A DNA stretch of 64,000 bases, taken from a virus. The DNA lies in the IMG/VR virus record IMGVR_UViG_3300022916_000007, positions 1-64,000 of that record; one strand, given 5' to 3'. A program made the position numbers and the translations under genes. The notes below the pieces were generated by a model that searched no databases, was not told where the DNA came from, and saw only the letters and a program-made list of their open reading frames with translations. Shown piece after piece: positions 1 through 6,439 of this stretch (positions are counted from its first letter, which is position 1; the number at the start of each line of letters is the position of its first letter).

Positions 1-12
1 TGTTTGTTAACC
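1..12 (-). promoter_or_regulatory. Partial early-type promoter (-35 part only)
   Basis: The minus strand reads GGTTAACAAACA pointing out of the left edge, preceded by the same A-rich stretch as the other copies. The -10 box would lie outside the window. It matches the -35 half of the 14 complete copies listed below. Confidence 0.6.
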
Positions 13-35
13 ACTTTTTGAAAGTTTTTTATTTT

Positions 36-185
36 TTATTCCTCTCCCCTTTTATCCTTGCCAAACGTACTCACATACTGGAAGGTTAGTTTGACCTTTC
101 CCTTCGTTGCACGATCAACCATCACAGATCGATAAGAAGTAAATGAAGAACCCACAATTGCCCTTACTTCCTTTCCAATCATCAT
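36..185 (-). CDS. Small hypothetical protein (49 aa)
   Basis: The reading frame is open further upstream, but an early promoter (222-253) lies inside that extension. The first good start after the promoter is an ATG-ATG pair at 185/182, preceded by AAAGGGAGG. The product starts MMIGKEVRAIVGSS and ends in a charged KDKRGEE tail. No membrane segment or known domain is recognised. It is the only gene served by this promoter before the next promoter at the window edge. The family is unknown. Confidence 0.6.
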   Translation of the reverse strand: MMIGKEVRAIVGSSFTSYRSVMVDRATKGKVKLTFQYVSTFGKDKRGEE

Positions 186-221
186 GACCTCCCTTTTGTT
201 GTTATCAACTGAACATAACCA

Positions 222-253
222 CACTATATCATAAACAACTCTGCTTGTTAACC
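222..253 (-). promoter_or_regulatory. Early-type promoter for the 36-185 gene
   Basis: The minus strand reads GGTTAACAAG, ten bases, then TATGATATAGTG: a -35-like TTAACA, a 17-base spacer and -10 TATAGT with an extended TG. A/T-rich sequence precedes it, as in the other copies. Confidence 0.75.
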
Positions 254-290
254 ATTTTTGAAGATTAATTTTATTTTTATCTCCCTTATA

Positions 291-320
291 AAAAAAAGGG
301 CCAACAATGAACGTTGGCCC
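291..320 (-). terminator. Rho-independent terminator (minus strand)
   Basis: A perfect 8-bp stem (GGGCCAAC with GTTGGCCC, 298-305 and 313-320) around a 7-base loop is followed on the minus strand by seven T residues (291-297). It ends transcripts coming from the promoters at 794-821, 932-962 and 1051-1081, just before the promoter at 222-253. Confidence 0.8.
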
Positions 321-522
321 CTGATAAGAACTAGATGTCAATAACGAAAGGAGGAAAGCTATTGACATCACTTTTGTCACTTCTAAAAACTCCCCTAAAT
401 TTTCAGAAAAACAGTGACAATAATACATTAACAATGAACAACACATAGAGGATCTTCTTGTTGGTGTCATGAACACATGCTCACTTTACTATTACAGCCA
501 ACCAAGAACTTTTATTTTATTG

Positions 523-555
523 TCAAGGCACATCTCTAATTCTAATATTACTCAT
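523..555 (-). other. Tiny ORF c of a tandem set (10 aa)
   Basis: ATG at 555 with GGAGAAAA 11 bases upstream encodes MSNIRIRDVP and a stop. It is similar in DNA, including the TTGACAATAAA just after the stop, to tiny ORF b. It may be a short peptide gene, a leader, or part of a decayed repeat. Confidence 0.35.
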
Positions 556-611
556 TAATTTATTTTCTCCATGCTAAATTTTATATAATCAAACTTTCGG
601 TTTATTTATTG

Positions 612-644
612 TCAAGGGCCATCTCGAATTCTATTATTAATCAT
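612..644 (-). other. Tiny ORF b of a tandem set (10 aa)
   Basis: ATG at 644 with AAAAGG 10 bases upstream encodes MINNRIRDGP and a stop. The RIRD core and the 3' flank match tiny ORF c. The unit is repeated about 90 bases away. Confidence 0.35.
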
Positions 645-746
645 TATGTTTTAACCTTTTATTTTAAATTATTATTTATATATTTTATTATCAAACAACT
701 AACAATCAAATCAAACATCTAATTAAATTTAAATATAATTTACCTT

Positions 747-773
747 TTAAGTCTGATCTCGAATTCTATTCAT
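747..773 (-). other. Tiny ORF a of a tandem set (8 aa)
   Basis: ATG at 773 with AGAAGGGAA 9 bases upstream encodes MNRIRDQT and a stop. It lies just downstream of a sigma70-like promoter (794-821), so it would be the first ORF on that transcript. Confidence 0.35.
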
Positions 774-793
774 CTAATGTTTCCCTTCTGTTT

Positions 794-821
794 AATATAA
801 TGCTAATACCAAGTCTGTCAA
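794..821 (-). promoter_or_regulatory. Sigma70-like promoter (TTGACA / TATATT)
   Basis: The minus strand has TTGACA at 821-816, a 16-base spacer and TATATT at 799-794. It differs from the GGTTAACAAA class and sits just before the first of the three tiny ORFs. Confidence 0.5.
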
Positions 822-931
822 GTCTTTATAATAAAATTTTAAACAATCAAAATAAATATCCCTCCTTCTTTGTTTTATTATTAACGTTTTTAAATTATCA
901 ATGAGCGACGGCCTCCGTTATCAACAAAACC

Positions 932-962
932 ACTATAACACACTTTGACCATTCTGTTAACC
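932..962 (-). promoter_or_regulatory. Early-type promoter with no gene downstream
   Basis: The minus strand reads GGTTAACAGA, ten bases, then TGTGTTATAGTG. No ORF of normal size follows before the terminator at 291-320; only the three tiny ORFs lie in between. Confidence 0.75.
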
Positions 963-1050
963 ACTTTTTGAAATTAATTTTATTTTTTTTGTCTCTTTTT
1001 CTTTCCCCCCTTATTGTCAAAGAACTCTCTTTCTGTCAATCTCTGAAACC

Positions 1051-1081
1051 ACTATAACACAATCAACCCTGTTTGTTAACC
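1051..1081 (-). promoter_or_regulatory. Early-type promoter nested in the end of the WYLNG gene
   Basis: The minus strand reads GGTTAACAAA, ten bases, then TGTGTTATAGTG. The GTTAACAAA part also encodes the V-N-K near the C-terminus of the 1063-1449 protein. The roughly 90 bases that follow before the next promoter have no ORF with a credible start. Confidence 0.75.
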
Positions 1082-1449
1082 ACTTCTGAAGTATTATTTT
1101 CCTCAATTACAAAATATTTGTTGTTTGTTGTCTTCATGAACCTTACTCTTTCTTTTCCCCCCATTATTATTACTAGTCCTATATATCGATCTGATACCAG
1201 GAAATTGTTGTTATGCAACTTTCCTTTGATAATATCACAATAACACTTTCCATTCAACCACCATTCTTTTCTTTTATATAGACTTTCAATAGCAGGCCCA
1301 TCTTCTCGATGACGTTTTCCATTTAGATACCATGCCTTTGTTCCATTAGGCCGAACTATTGCAGGACCATCTTCTCGATGAAGTTTTTCATTTAAAAGCC
1401 AATGTTTTGTTCCATTAGAATGTTCTGTCATTGTTGGCTTGTTGTTCAT
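1063..1449 (-). CDS. WYLNG repeat protein (128 aa)
   Basis: It has two full repeats of the W-[YL]-L-N-[GE]-x-x-H-R-E-D-G-P-A-I type (residues about 17-55) and a partial third (KEWWLNGKCY). These are followed by the constant C-terminal domain (KGKLHNNNFLVSD, then GLVIIMGG and RFMKTTNNKYFVI). The repeats resemble MORN/YwqK-type short beta-hairpin repeats; that link is inferred. It is the last gene of the 2316-1063 operon, starting with an ATGA overlap (1446-1449) on the gene before. The last codons hold a promoter for the next transcript. The C-terminus (EENNTSEVVNKQG) is longer than in the other copies. Confidence 0.85.
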   Translation of the reverse strand: MNNKPTMTEHSNGTKHWLLNEKLHREDGPAIVRPNGTKAWYLNGKRHREDGPAIESLYKRKEWWLNGKCYCDIIKGKLHNNNFLVSDRYIGLVIIMGGKERVRFMKTTNNKYFVIEENNTSEVVNKQG

Positions 1450-1796
1450 GAAGCCTCAACCCTTTCTACAATCTCTAATTCTGAAACATTGATTGATTGC
1501 TTATCATTAAGCGTAACAACAGTGTAAACAGGATAATAATAATCACATTCATTAACATAATCACAAAAATCAATTATACCTATGAGACAACGAGGAGAAT
1601 CTAAAACATAAAAATCTCCTTCTCTACTAATTCTTCTGCCAGGAGATAATATCTTATCATTAACAAGGTTAACCACTTCAATATAAATACTGTCATTTAA
1701 TACCTTAAAATAAATAATGTCACCCACCTTATAATTATAAACAACATCTTCCTTAGTTGGGTACACTGTTGGATACTCTTTTCCATTAATAATCAT
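1446..1796 (-). CDS. GDxVW family protein (116 aa)
   Basis: The start chosen is ATG 1796, where GGGGAAAATAAA precedes it; the frame is open upstream to 1838 without a ribosome site. The module signature is YKVGDIIYFK, with Y/F in place of the usual W, so it is a diverged member. The C-terminus has INVSELEIVERVE, matching NVSEMEILRKED in the 2062-2316 protein two genes upstream, which suggests a shared origin. It overlaps the next gene by ATGA. Confidence 0.8.
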   Translation of the reverse strand: MIINGKEYPTVYPTKEDVVYNYKVGDIIYFKVLNDSIYIEVVNLVNDKILSPGRRISREGDFYVLDSPRCLIGIIDFCDYVNECDYYYPVYTVVTLNDKQSINVSELEIVERVEAS

Positions 1797-1797
1797 T

Positions 1798-2061
1798 TTA
1801 TTTTCCCCACATATTGTAACCATAACAATTAACAACAAACTCTACTTGAGGCTTCCCAGTTCCAATTCCACCCTTTGTAATTAACTGGCCTGAAAGACTG
1901 AAGACTGAAACCTTGTGTCCTTTCCCTCTTAGCTCCCTTACTTTCTTGTTCCGATCCTTAAGAGCCATTGTGTGAGCCGCCCTTCGATCCCACTCATACC
2001 ATCCATCATCAGTCCATTCAAAATAATAATCAACAGGATTAAAAATCTTCTGTGTTAGCAT
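1798..2061 (-). CDS. Hypothetical protein (87 aa)
   Basis: ATG 2061 is preceded by GGAGGACATTTAA. The product is rich in aromatic and charged residues near the start (YYFEWTDDGWYEWDRR), then has a basic stretch (KDRNKKVRELRGKGHK). It shows neither the GDxVW nor the WYLNG pattern and I do not recognise it. It lies second in the four-gene operon from the 2344-2372 promoter. Confidence 0.75.
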   Translation of the reverse strand: MLTQKIFNPVDYYFEWTDDGWYEWDRRAAHTMALKDRNKKVRELRGKGHKVSVFSLSGQLITKGGIGTGKPQVEFVVNCYGYNMWGK

Positions 2062-2316
2062 TTAAATGTCCTCCTTCCTCAGTATTTCCATCTCTGAAAC
2101 ATTGTTCAACAAAAAAGTATTGCAACAATATTTAACTGTATATATAGTAAAAGATTTATCTGAAACTTCCTTTTCCCTTAAATACCAATTTTGTATCCTT
2201 GCTAATTGATAATATATCTTATTGTTATTGTTATGATCAGTAAGATCTTCAGGATAATTAGTATTATCCGTTTTAACCCAAACTATGTCTCCTAACTTAT
2301 ATTTTGGTTGGCTCAT
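2062..2316 (-). CDS. GDxVW family protein (84 aa)
   Basis: The start is ATG 2316, directly after GGAGGGAGAAAATAAA. The longer open frame (to 2478) runs through the promoter and is not used. The signature is YKLGDIVWVK at residues 5-14. The second motif (Y-x-G-P-A-I-I) is poorly kept (YYQLARIQNWY), and the end is NVSEMEILRKED. It is first in the operon 2316-1063 and reads away from the plus-strand operon starting at 2468. Confidence 0.85.
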   Translation of the reverse strand: MSQPKYKLGDIVWVKTDNTNYPEDLTDHNNNNKIYYQLARIQNWYLREKEVSDKSFTIYTVKYCCNTFLLNNVSEMEILRKEDI

Positions 2317-2343
2317 TTTATTTTCTCCCTCCTTCAACACCCT

Positions 2344-2372
2344 TATACCACAAACTATCCCGTTTGTTAACC
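2344..2372 (-). promoter_or_regulatory. Early-type promoter for the 2316-1063 operon
   Basis: The minus strand reads GGTTAACAAA, ten bases, then TGTGGTATAAGG. It lies about 40 bases back to back with the plus-strand promoter at 2413-2443. Confidence 0.8.
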
Positions 2373-2412
2373 CCATAAATAAACTTTTTTTAATAAAATA
2401 TTTCTTGAAATA

Positions 2413-2443
2413 GGTTAACAAATGAAGTTGGTTGTGGTATATT
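2413..2443 (+). promoter_or_regulatory. Early-type promoter for the 2468-3525 operon
   Basis: GGTTAACAAA, ten bases, then TGTGGTATATTG. The leader that follows (GTTGTCAGTTGAAAGGGAGG) is nearly identical to those at 3784-3813 and 46538-46567, so promoter, leader and gene start were copied together. Confidence 0.85.
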
Positions 2444-2467
2444 GTTGTCAGTTGAAAGGGAGGAATC

Positions 2468-2890
2468 ATGAGCAACAAGCCAATAATGACAGAACATCCT
2501 AATGGAACAAAATCATGGCACCTAAATGGCTATTTTCATCGAACTGATGGCCCTGCTGTTGAAGATTCTAATGGCCATAAAGAATGGTGGTTAAATGGAA
2601 AGCATCATCGAATTGATGGTCCTGCTGTTGAATATCCTGATGGAACAAAATCATGGTATCTAAATGGGAACCATCATAGAGAAGATGGTCCTGCTGTTGA
2701 ATATTCTGATGGAACATTTGTATGGTATCTAAATGACATACTTTATTATCATATCAAAGGGAAGCTGCACAACAACAATTTCTTAGTATCAGATCAGTAT
2801 ACAGGTCCAGTAATAATAATGGGAGGAAAAAATAAAATAAAGTTCATGAGAACAATAAACAATAAATATTTGGTAATTGAGGAACAATGA
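2468..2890 (+). CDS. WYLNG repeat protein (140 aa)
   Basis: This is the longest copy, with three full repeats and a partial one: SWHLNG, EWWLNG and SWYLNG each followed by H-[RH]-x-x-D-G-P-A-V-E, then VWYLND. The constant C-terminal domain follows from about residue 95 (KGKLHNNNFLVSDQYTGPVIIMGG, given here as its key residues K-L-H-N-N-N-F and T-G-P-V-I-I). AAAGGGAGGAATC precedes the ATG. It leads a plus-strand operon and overlaps the next GDxVW gene by ATGA (2887-2890). Confidence 0.88.
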   Translation: MSNKPIMTEHPNGTKSWHLNGYFHRTDGPAVEDSNGHKEWWLNGKHHRIDGPAVEYPDGTKSWYLNGNHHREDGPAVEYSDGTFVWYLNDILYYHIKGKLHNNNFLVSDQYTGPVIIMGGKNKIKFMRTINNKYLVIEEQ

Positions 2891-3090
2891 ATAACAACAA
2901 ACCAAAATATAAAATAGGTGATGCCATATGGATACATGTTCAATCACCAATAAATCCAATTAGATATAAATATTATGGTATTGCAATAATAACAAATGTT
3001 TTACCATATGGCGCTTATGATATAAAAACAATGGATTCAGATTGTTGGTGCATAGGCAACCACCATATAAAAGGAGAAGTAACTACATGA
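2887..3090 (+). CDS. GDxVW family protein (67 aa)
   Basis: The signature YKIGDAIWIHV at residues 8-18 is followed by YYGIAIITNVLP near residue 30, so both motifs are kept. ATGA overlaps join it to the WYLNG gene before and the GDxVW gene after. It is among the shortest members with both motifs. Confidence 0.85.
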   Translation: MNNNKPKYKIGDAIWIHVQSPINPIRYKYYGIAIITNVLPYGAYDIKTMDSDCWCIGNHHIKGEVTT

Positions 3091-3320
3091 AACCAAAACT
3101 AGAATATAAACCTGGAGATGTAATATGGATTAACTATGATCAATACCCACCATATAAAGGACTAGCTATTATTGTTGGCTATACCACACACAAACCATAT
3201 TTTGATGATCAAGATATAGAACTGCAATACTATAAACTAACTTGGCCAGGATTAAAATCATCAATTAGATATGTACACTTGCCTATGCATAAACATTATT
3301 TGTTTTGTGACATAAAATAA
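3087..3320 (+). CDS. GDxVW family protein (77 aa)
   Basis: The start is ATG 3087, preceded by AAAGGAGAAG, in a one-base-shifted overlap with the previous stop; the frame is open back to 3042 but lacks a site there. The signature is YKPGDVIWINY, then YKGLAIIVGYT. The C-terminal part (LTWPGLKSSIRYVHLP) closely matches the next gene, so the two are a tandem duplication. Confidence 0.87.
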   Translation: MKPKLEYKPGDVIWINYDQYPPYKGLAIIVGYTTHKPYFDDQDIELQYYKLTWPGLKSSIRYVHLPMHKHYLFCDIK

Positions 3321-3324
3321 CTAT

Positions 3325-3525
3325 ATGAAACCAGAATATAAAATAAATAATGTTGTGTGGATTACCCATAAAAACTATGTTGGACCAATAATTGTTATTG
3401 GCTATATTTATAAAAAATCTAAACCAATTTATTATAAAGTAATTTGGCCAGGATTAACACCAACAACTAGTTGTGTACACTTTCCTGTCTCAACCTTCTC
3501 TTCCGCTTACCATATAAGCCCGTAA
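3325..3525 (+). CDS. GDxVW family protein (66 aa)
   Basis: It starts MKPEYKINNVVWITHKN, so the usual G-D is N-N. Then comes YVGPIIVIGY, and VIWPGLTPTTSCVHFP aligns with LTWPGLKSSIRYVHLP of the gene before. It is the last gene of this operon, and the C-terminal end (STFSSAYHISP) is unlike its partner. Confidence 0.8.
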   Translation: MKPEYKINNVVWITHKNYVGPIIVIGYIYKKSKPIYYKVIWPGLTPTTSCVHFPVSTFSSAYHISP

Positions 3526-3758
3526 ATCAATGATTATTTCTACCCCATTTATGTCAGTATAACACAATTAGAAAATTAACTAAAATGTTTCTTATCCCCC
3601 TATAGGAAATTGAAACAAAAATATATAGAATTCCACTTGCAATACCTTAAATCAATAGGAGCAAAAAGTACAAAAAAAACCCAAGTTATATAACTTTTTG
3701 GCACGCTTTTTGGCTTATATAAAAACCATCAATAAAAAAGAAAATAAATGCCTAATTT
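3526..3758. other. Intergenic stretch
   Basis: No ORF with a ribosome site is seen. A 14-base perfect A/T palindrome (AAGTTATATAACTT, about 3684-3697) is present, but without a G/C stem it is not a convincing terminator. Confidence 0.5.
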
Positions 3759-3789
3759 GGTTAACAAATCAACCTTGTTGTGGTATATT
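3759..3789 (+). promoter_or_regulatory. Early-type promoter for the 3814-4487 operon
   Basis: GGTTAACAAA, ten bases, then TGTGGTATATTG. From the -10 box to past the next start codon it is almost identical to the 2438-2490 region. Confidence 0.85.
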
Positions 3790-3813
3790 GTTGTCAGTTG
3801 AAAGGGAGGAATC

Positions 3814-4167
3814 ATGAGCAACAAGCCAATAATGAAAGAATATCCTGATGGATCAAAACGATGGTATCTAAATGGAGAGTGTCATCGAACTGATGGGCCT
3901 GCTATTGAACATTCCAACGGAACAAAAATATGGTATCTAAGTGGAGAACGTCATCGTGAAAATGGTCCTGCATATGATTGTTTTGATGGATATAAAGAAT
4001 GGTTTCTCAATGATCAACATTATAGTCACATCAAAGGAAAACTGCACAATAATAACTTCCTGATATCAGATCAATATACAGGGCCAATAATAATAATGGG
4101 GGGGAAAAATAAAATAAGATTCATGAAAACAACAAACAATACATACTTGGTAATTAAGGAACAATGA
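3814..4167 (+). CDS. WYLNG repeat protein (117 aa)
   Basis: Repeats RWYLNGECHRTDGPAIE and IWYLSGERHRENGPAYD are followed by a partial EWFLNDQHYS and then the constant C-terminal domain (KLHNNNFLISD, GPIIIMGG, RFMKTTNN). The leader and first codons match the 2468 copy, so it is a recent duplicate with one repeat fewer. It overlaps the following GDxVW gene by ATGA. Confidence 0.88.
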   Translation: MSNKPIMKEYPDGSKRWYLNGECHRTDGPAIEHSNGTKIWYLSGERHRENGPAYDCFDGYKEWFLNDQHYSHIKGKLHNNNFLISDQYTGPIIIMGGKNKIRFMKTTNNTYLVIKEQ

Positions 4168-4487
4168 ATAACAGCAAACCAAAATATAAAAAAGGTGACA
4201 TAGTTTGGGTTAAAGTATATGAACATGTCATAGCTTACTTTGAACATGAAAATAATCATGAGATCAAAAAAAATAAATTAATCTATATGGGGTTGGCAAT
4301 AATAACAGAAAACCCTAGCTTAAGAACATTTTTTAGCTTAAAAAACTTCTCATGCACTGCATATACCATAAATTCCCTTGCTCTCATAAGTAAATACGAA
4401 GCCTTCTCAGTTTGCAAAAAAAGCATTTTATATAAAATAAATCCCCCAAATAGGTTAACAAATACACCATCTTGTGCTATAATGTAG
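4164..4487 (+). CDS. GDxVW family protein (107 aa)
   Basis: The signature YKKGDIVWVKVYE at residues 7-19 is followed by LIYMGLAIITEN near residue 46. The last 20 codons overlap the next early promoter (4453-4483): R-L-T-N-T is encoded by the -35 region. The C-terminus (SCAIM) therefore may have been extended by read-in to promoter sequence. Confidence 0.8.
   Translation: MNNSKPKYKKGDIVWVKVYEHVIAYFEHENNHEIKKNKLIYMGLAIITENPSLRTFFSLKNFSCTAYTINSLALISKYEAFSVCKKSILYKINPPNRLTNTPSCAIM
4453..4483 (+). promoter_or_regulatory. Early-type promoter for the 4831-5276 genes
   Basis: GGTTAACAAA, ten bases, then TGTGCTATAATG with a perfect -10 TATAAT. It lies inside the last codons of the 4164-4487 gene and is followed by a leader of about 340 bases. 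Confidence 0.82.
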
Positions 4488-4830
4488 TTAGAAGTCAAAA
4501 GAATAAATAAGCTCTTTGACATATGCTTGATAAAATAAACCTAATCAATAACCGTGCCAATATATACGGTTGATAAAAGGTTTGTTAAAAATATTGCTGA
4601 TTGTTGGTTTTATTGTTATTATTGTATTTGTTGTTTATTGTAAGTTTATTGTTATTTGATTGTGGAAAACTTGTGGAGAATTTGTTGGTTATTGTTGTCA
4701 AATTTATACCCCCCTTTAAGCAATCATCAATCAAGCCTATTAAACTGACAATTATTATTTTACATAACAATTAATTATATAACTCACAAGTTATTAACAA
4801 TAATACACAATTAAAAAGGATATAAAAAAA
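4488..4830. other. 343-base leader/intergenic stretch
   Basis: This is very AT-rich. It has a small hairpin (AACCGT/ACGGTT with a 10-base loop, about 4555-4573) without a following T run. A 16-codon ORF starts just after CATATG. A 21-codon TTG-start ORF at 4594-4659 would encode an almost wholly hydrophobic peptide (LLIVGFIVIIVFVVY), with AAAAGG 13 bases upstream. Two TGTGGA-A/G-AA motifs near 4660-4680 loosely resemble DnaA boxes. None is strong enough to name. Confidence 0.4.
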
Positions 4831-5004
4831 ATGGTTATATGGATTCATAAGAATATTACAATGCCTACTGCATATCATGTAGATTATCATTATAAATACA
4901 TTGGTTTTGCTTTATTGACAACAAGCCGATTTGATTCTGGTTATTATAATGGTCTTGAGTTAGATTATTTAATATCTGAAGGATGTATTGAGGTTTTGGA
5001 TTGA
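4831..5004 (+). CDS. GDxVW family protein, minimal (57 aa)
   Basis: ATG 4831 is preceded by AAAAAGGA. The protein starts MVIWIHKNIT, so it begins right at the V-W-I core without the Y-K-x-G-D lead. It continues YHYKYIGFALLTTSRF, the second motif, and ends EGCIEVLD. Its TGA overlaps the TTG start of the next gene by four bases. It is shorter than usual ORF cut-offs, but position, ribosome site and motif all support it. Confidence 0.75.
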   Translation: MVIWIHKNITMPTAYHVDYHYKYIGFALLTTSRFDSGYYNGLELDYLISEGCIEVLD

Positions 5005-5276
5005 CCAACAAACACAACATATGGATTAACAGGCATTTGCTTAACATATATCATTCGAACAACGCCTGTGTTGATTGTTTATATATTGGACCTGCAATTG
5101 TTTGTTCTTGTGGCAACAATACTGATCTTGTTATTATTTATTTTCCACACAAGGTTTTAAATTATCTATATCCTGTTAATATTGGCAGGCTTGTGCCAAG
5201 ATATAACAAGTCAATTACAATATCCATTCATCATTTTAATTATTTTAAAATGCATAAACTTCTTGAATTTATTTAG
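5001..5276 (+). CDS. GDxVW family protein with TTG start (91 aa)
   Basis: The TTG at 5001 overlaps the previous stop (TTGA). The product has NIWINRHLL near the start and YIGPAIVCSC near residue 28, then IYFPHKVLN. The G-D pair is absent. It ends convergently with the minus-strand gene 5269-5496, overlapping by eight bases. Confidence 0.72.
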   Translation: MTNKHNIWINRHLLNIYHSNNACVDCLYIGPAIVCSCGNNTDLVIIYFPHKVLNYLYPVNIGRLVPRYNKSITISIHHFNYFKMHKLLEFI

Positions 5277-5496
5277 TTTTACCTTTTTTAATTATCTTTT
5301 TAATCTCAAAGGGAAATATATAATGAAGTTTATAGCCTTCTTCATTTAAGTGGATGGTTGGAATTTTAACATATATTTTATTTACCTCTTCACACCGTTT
5401 ATCTATGACAATTCCAATTCCAGAACCATATTCATTATTTATTGTTTTAAACCAGACCACATCATTGATTTTTATATCTTTATATTGGATGTTCAT
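5269..5496 (-). CDS. GDxVW family protein (75 aa)
   Basis: KINDVVWFKTINNEYGSGIGIVIDKR carries both motifs (key parts: I-N-D-V-V-W-F and G-I-G-I-V-I), with N-D for G-D. The C-terminal half is FPFEIKKIIKKGK, strongly basic. It is second in the operon begun by the WYLNG gene 5500-5853, which ends 3 bases before this start. Confidence 0.82.
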   Translation of the reverse strand: MNIQYKDIKINDVVWFKTINNEYGSGIGIVIDKRCEEVNKIYVKIPTIHLNEEGYKLHYIFPFEIKKIIKKGKTK

Positions 5497-5499
5497 TAT

Positions 5500-5853
5500 T
5501 TAATAGCCTTTAATAACATAATGTTTATTGTTTGTTGCCTTCATGAACCTTATTTTATTCTTTCCCCCCATTATTATTATTGGCCCTGTATATTGATCTG
5601 ATGTTAAGAAGTTATTGTTGTGCAGCTTTCCTTTGGTATATTCATAATCTTGACTATTTAACCACCAAAATTTCTCTCCATTAGCCCATTCAACAGCAGG
5701 GCCATCTTCTCGATATAGAAGCCCATTTAAATACCAACGTTTTGATCCACTAGGATATTCTCCAGCCGGACCATCCTCTCTGTGCAACGCTCCATTCAAC
5801 CACCATTCTTTTGTCCCATCAGAATATTCTTTCATTGTTGGCTTGTTGTTCAT
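5500..5853 (-). CDS. WYLNG repeat protein (117 aa)
   Basis: Repeats EWWLNGALHREDGPAGE, RWYLNGLLYREDGPAVE and FWWLNSQDYE are followed by the constant C-terminal domain (KLHNNNFLTSD, GPIIIMGG, RFMKATNN). ATG 5853 is preceded by AAAAGGGAGGGTTC. It leads the two-gene minus-strand operon. Confidence 0.88.
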   Translation of the reverse strand: MNNKPTMKEYSDGTKEWWLNGALHREDGPAGEYPSGSKRWYLNGLLYREDGPAVEWANGEKFWWLNSQDYEYTKGKLHNNNFLTSDQYTGPIIIMGGKNKIRFMKATNNKHYVIKGY

Positions 5854-5871
5854 GAACCCTCCCTTTTAAAT

Positions 5872-5902
5872 ACAATACCACAAACCATTCACTTTGTTAA
5901 CC
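5872..5902 (-). promoter_or_regulatory. Early-type promoter for the 5853-5269 operon
   Basis: The minus strand reads GGTTAACAAA, ten bases, then TGTGGTATTGTA. The spacing matches the other copies. Confidence 0.8.
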
Positions 5903-6151
5903 ATTTAAGTCAGACAATTTTCTTATATAACTTTCGTCCTTATTTTAACAGAAATGTTTCTCACTTCCCTTATAAATCATTCTAGTATTAATCAATGGTT
6001 GTATATAGGCTTTACATTCAAGTTGATTACAGGTCAAGTTTGGTTTTTTAGGTATCAGTTTGGGGCCTTATGTGTGCAATAAAAATTGATATTATTTATT
6101 TTGTTAGTTATATAAATTTTATCTGATATTGTTTGTTGTATAAATTTGCTT

Positions 6152-6380
6152 TTATGGTTCAATTACCAAGTGTTTGTTGTTCATTGTTCTCATGAACTTT
6201 GTTTTATTTTTTCCTCCCGTTATTATTACTGGTCCTGTATATTTGTCTGATATCAGGAAGTTGTTGTTGTGCAACTTTCCTTTGATGTGATCATAAAACT
6301 GATCATTTAGATACCAATATTTTAATCCATCATGATATTCAGCAGCAGGACCATCAGTTCGATGAAACTTTCCATTTGTA
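6152..6380 (-). pseudogene. 3' fragment of a WYLNG gene
   Basis: Reading from about 6380 the frame gives NGKFHRTDGPAAE, YWYLNDQFYD and the whole C-terminal domain (KLHNNNFLISD, GPVIITGG, KFMRTMNNKHLVI) to a TAA at 6152. No start codon or first repeat is present. The 5' part is replaced by the head of a GDxVW gene in another frame (6322-6432). It is a relic of recombination. Confidence 0.75.
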
Positions 6381-6432
6381 ATCCTGATTTAATCCAAATT
6401 GTATCTCCAACCTTATAGCTTTTTCTTTTCAT
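6322..6432 (-). pseudogene. Truncated GDxVW head fused out of frame (36 aa)
   Basis: ATG 6432 starts MKRKSYKVGDTIWIKSGL, a normal family head. At about 6380 the sequence switches to WYLNG-gene sequence in the wrong frame and stops at 6322. The -10 box of its promoter (6440-6470) ends only seven bases before the ATG and there is no ribosome site. Confidence 0.7.
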
Positions 6433-6439
6433 GAAAAAC

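Larger units (their letters stand above)
186..1062. other. 877-base stretch without a conventional gene
   Basis: It holds three early-type promoters (222-253, 932-962, 1051-1081, the last reaching into the neighbouring gene), a sigma70-like promoter (794-821), a rho-independent terminator (291-320) and three tandem tiny ORFs (523-773), all on the minus strand. A long minus-strand frame does cross 186-476. It contains a possible signal-peptide-like segment (start near 371, KVMSIAFLLSLLTSSS), but it also runs through the terminator and a promoter, so I do not call it a gene. Confidence 0.6.

Noticed and set aside
186-476. Long minus-strand frame with a signal-peptide-like stretch upstream of the 36-185 gene
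   Set aside because: It runs through a strong terminator hairpin and a complete promoter; the ribosome site and start at 185 are better. A separate short secreted protein cannot be fully excluded.
3680-3710. A/T palindrome as a terminator
   Set aside because: No G/C pairs and hardly any loop; such palindromes are expected by chance in this composition.
4655-4690. DnaA-box-like repeats and an AT-rich tract suggesting an origin
   Set aside because: Only two loose matches to the box, no iteron array, and the tract is no more AT-rich than other gaps here.
4585-5047. Minus-strand frames of 60-61 codons in this stretch
   Set aside because: No ribosome sites and no family motifs; the plus-strand genes 4831-5004 and 5001-5276 explain the region.
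6152-6380. Fragment as a functional WYLNG gene
   Set aside because: No start codon in frame with a ribosome site; the upstream part belongs to another gene in another frame.
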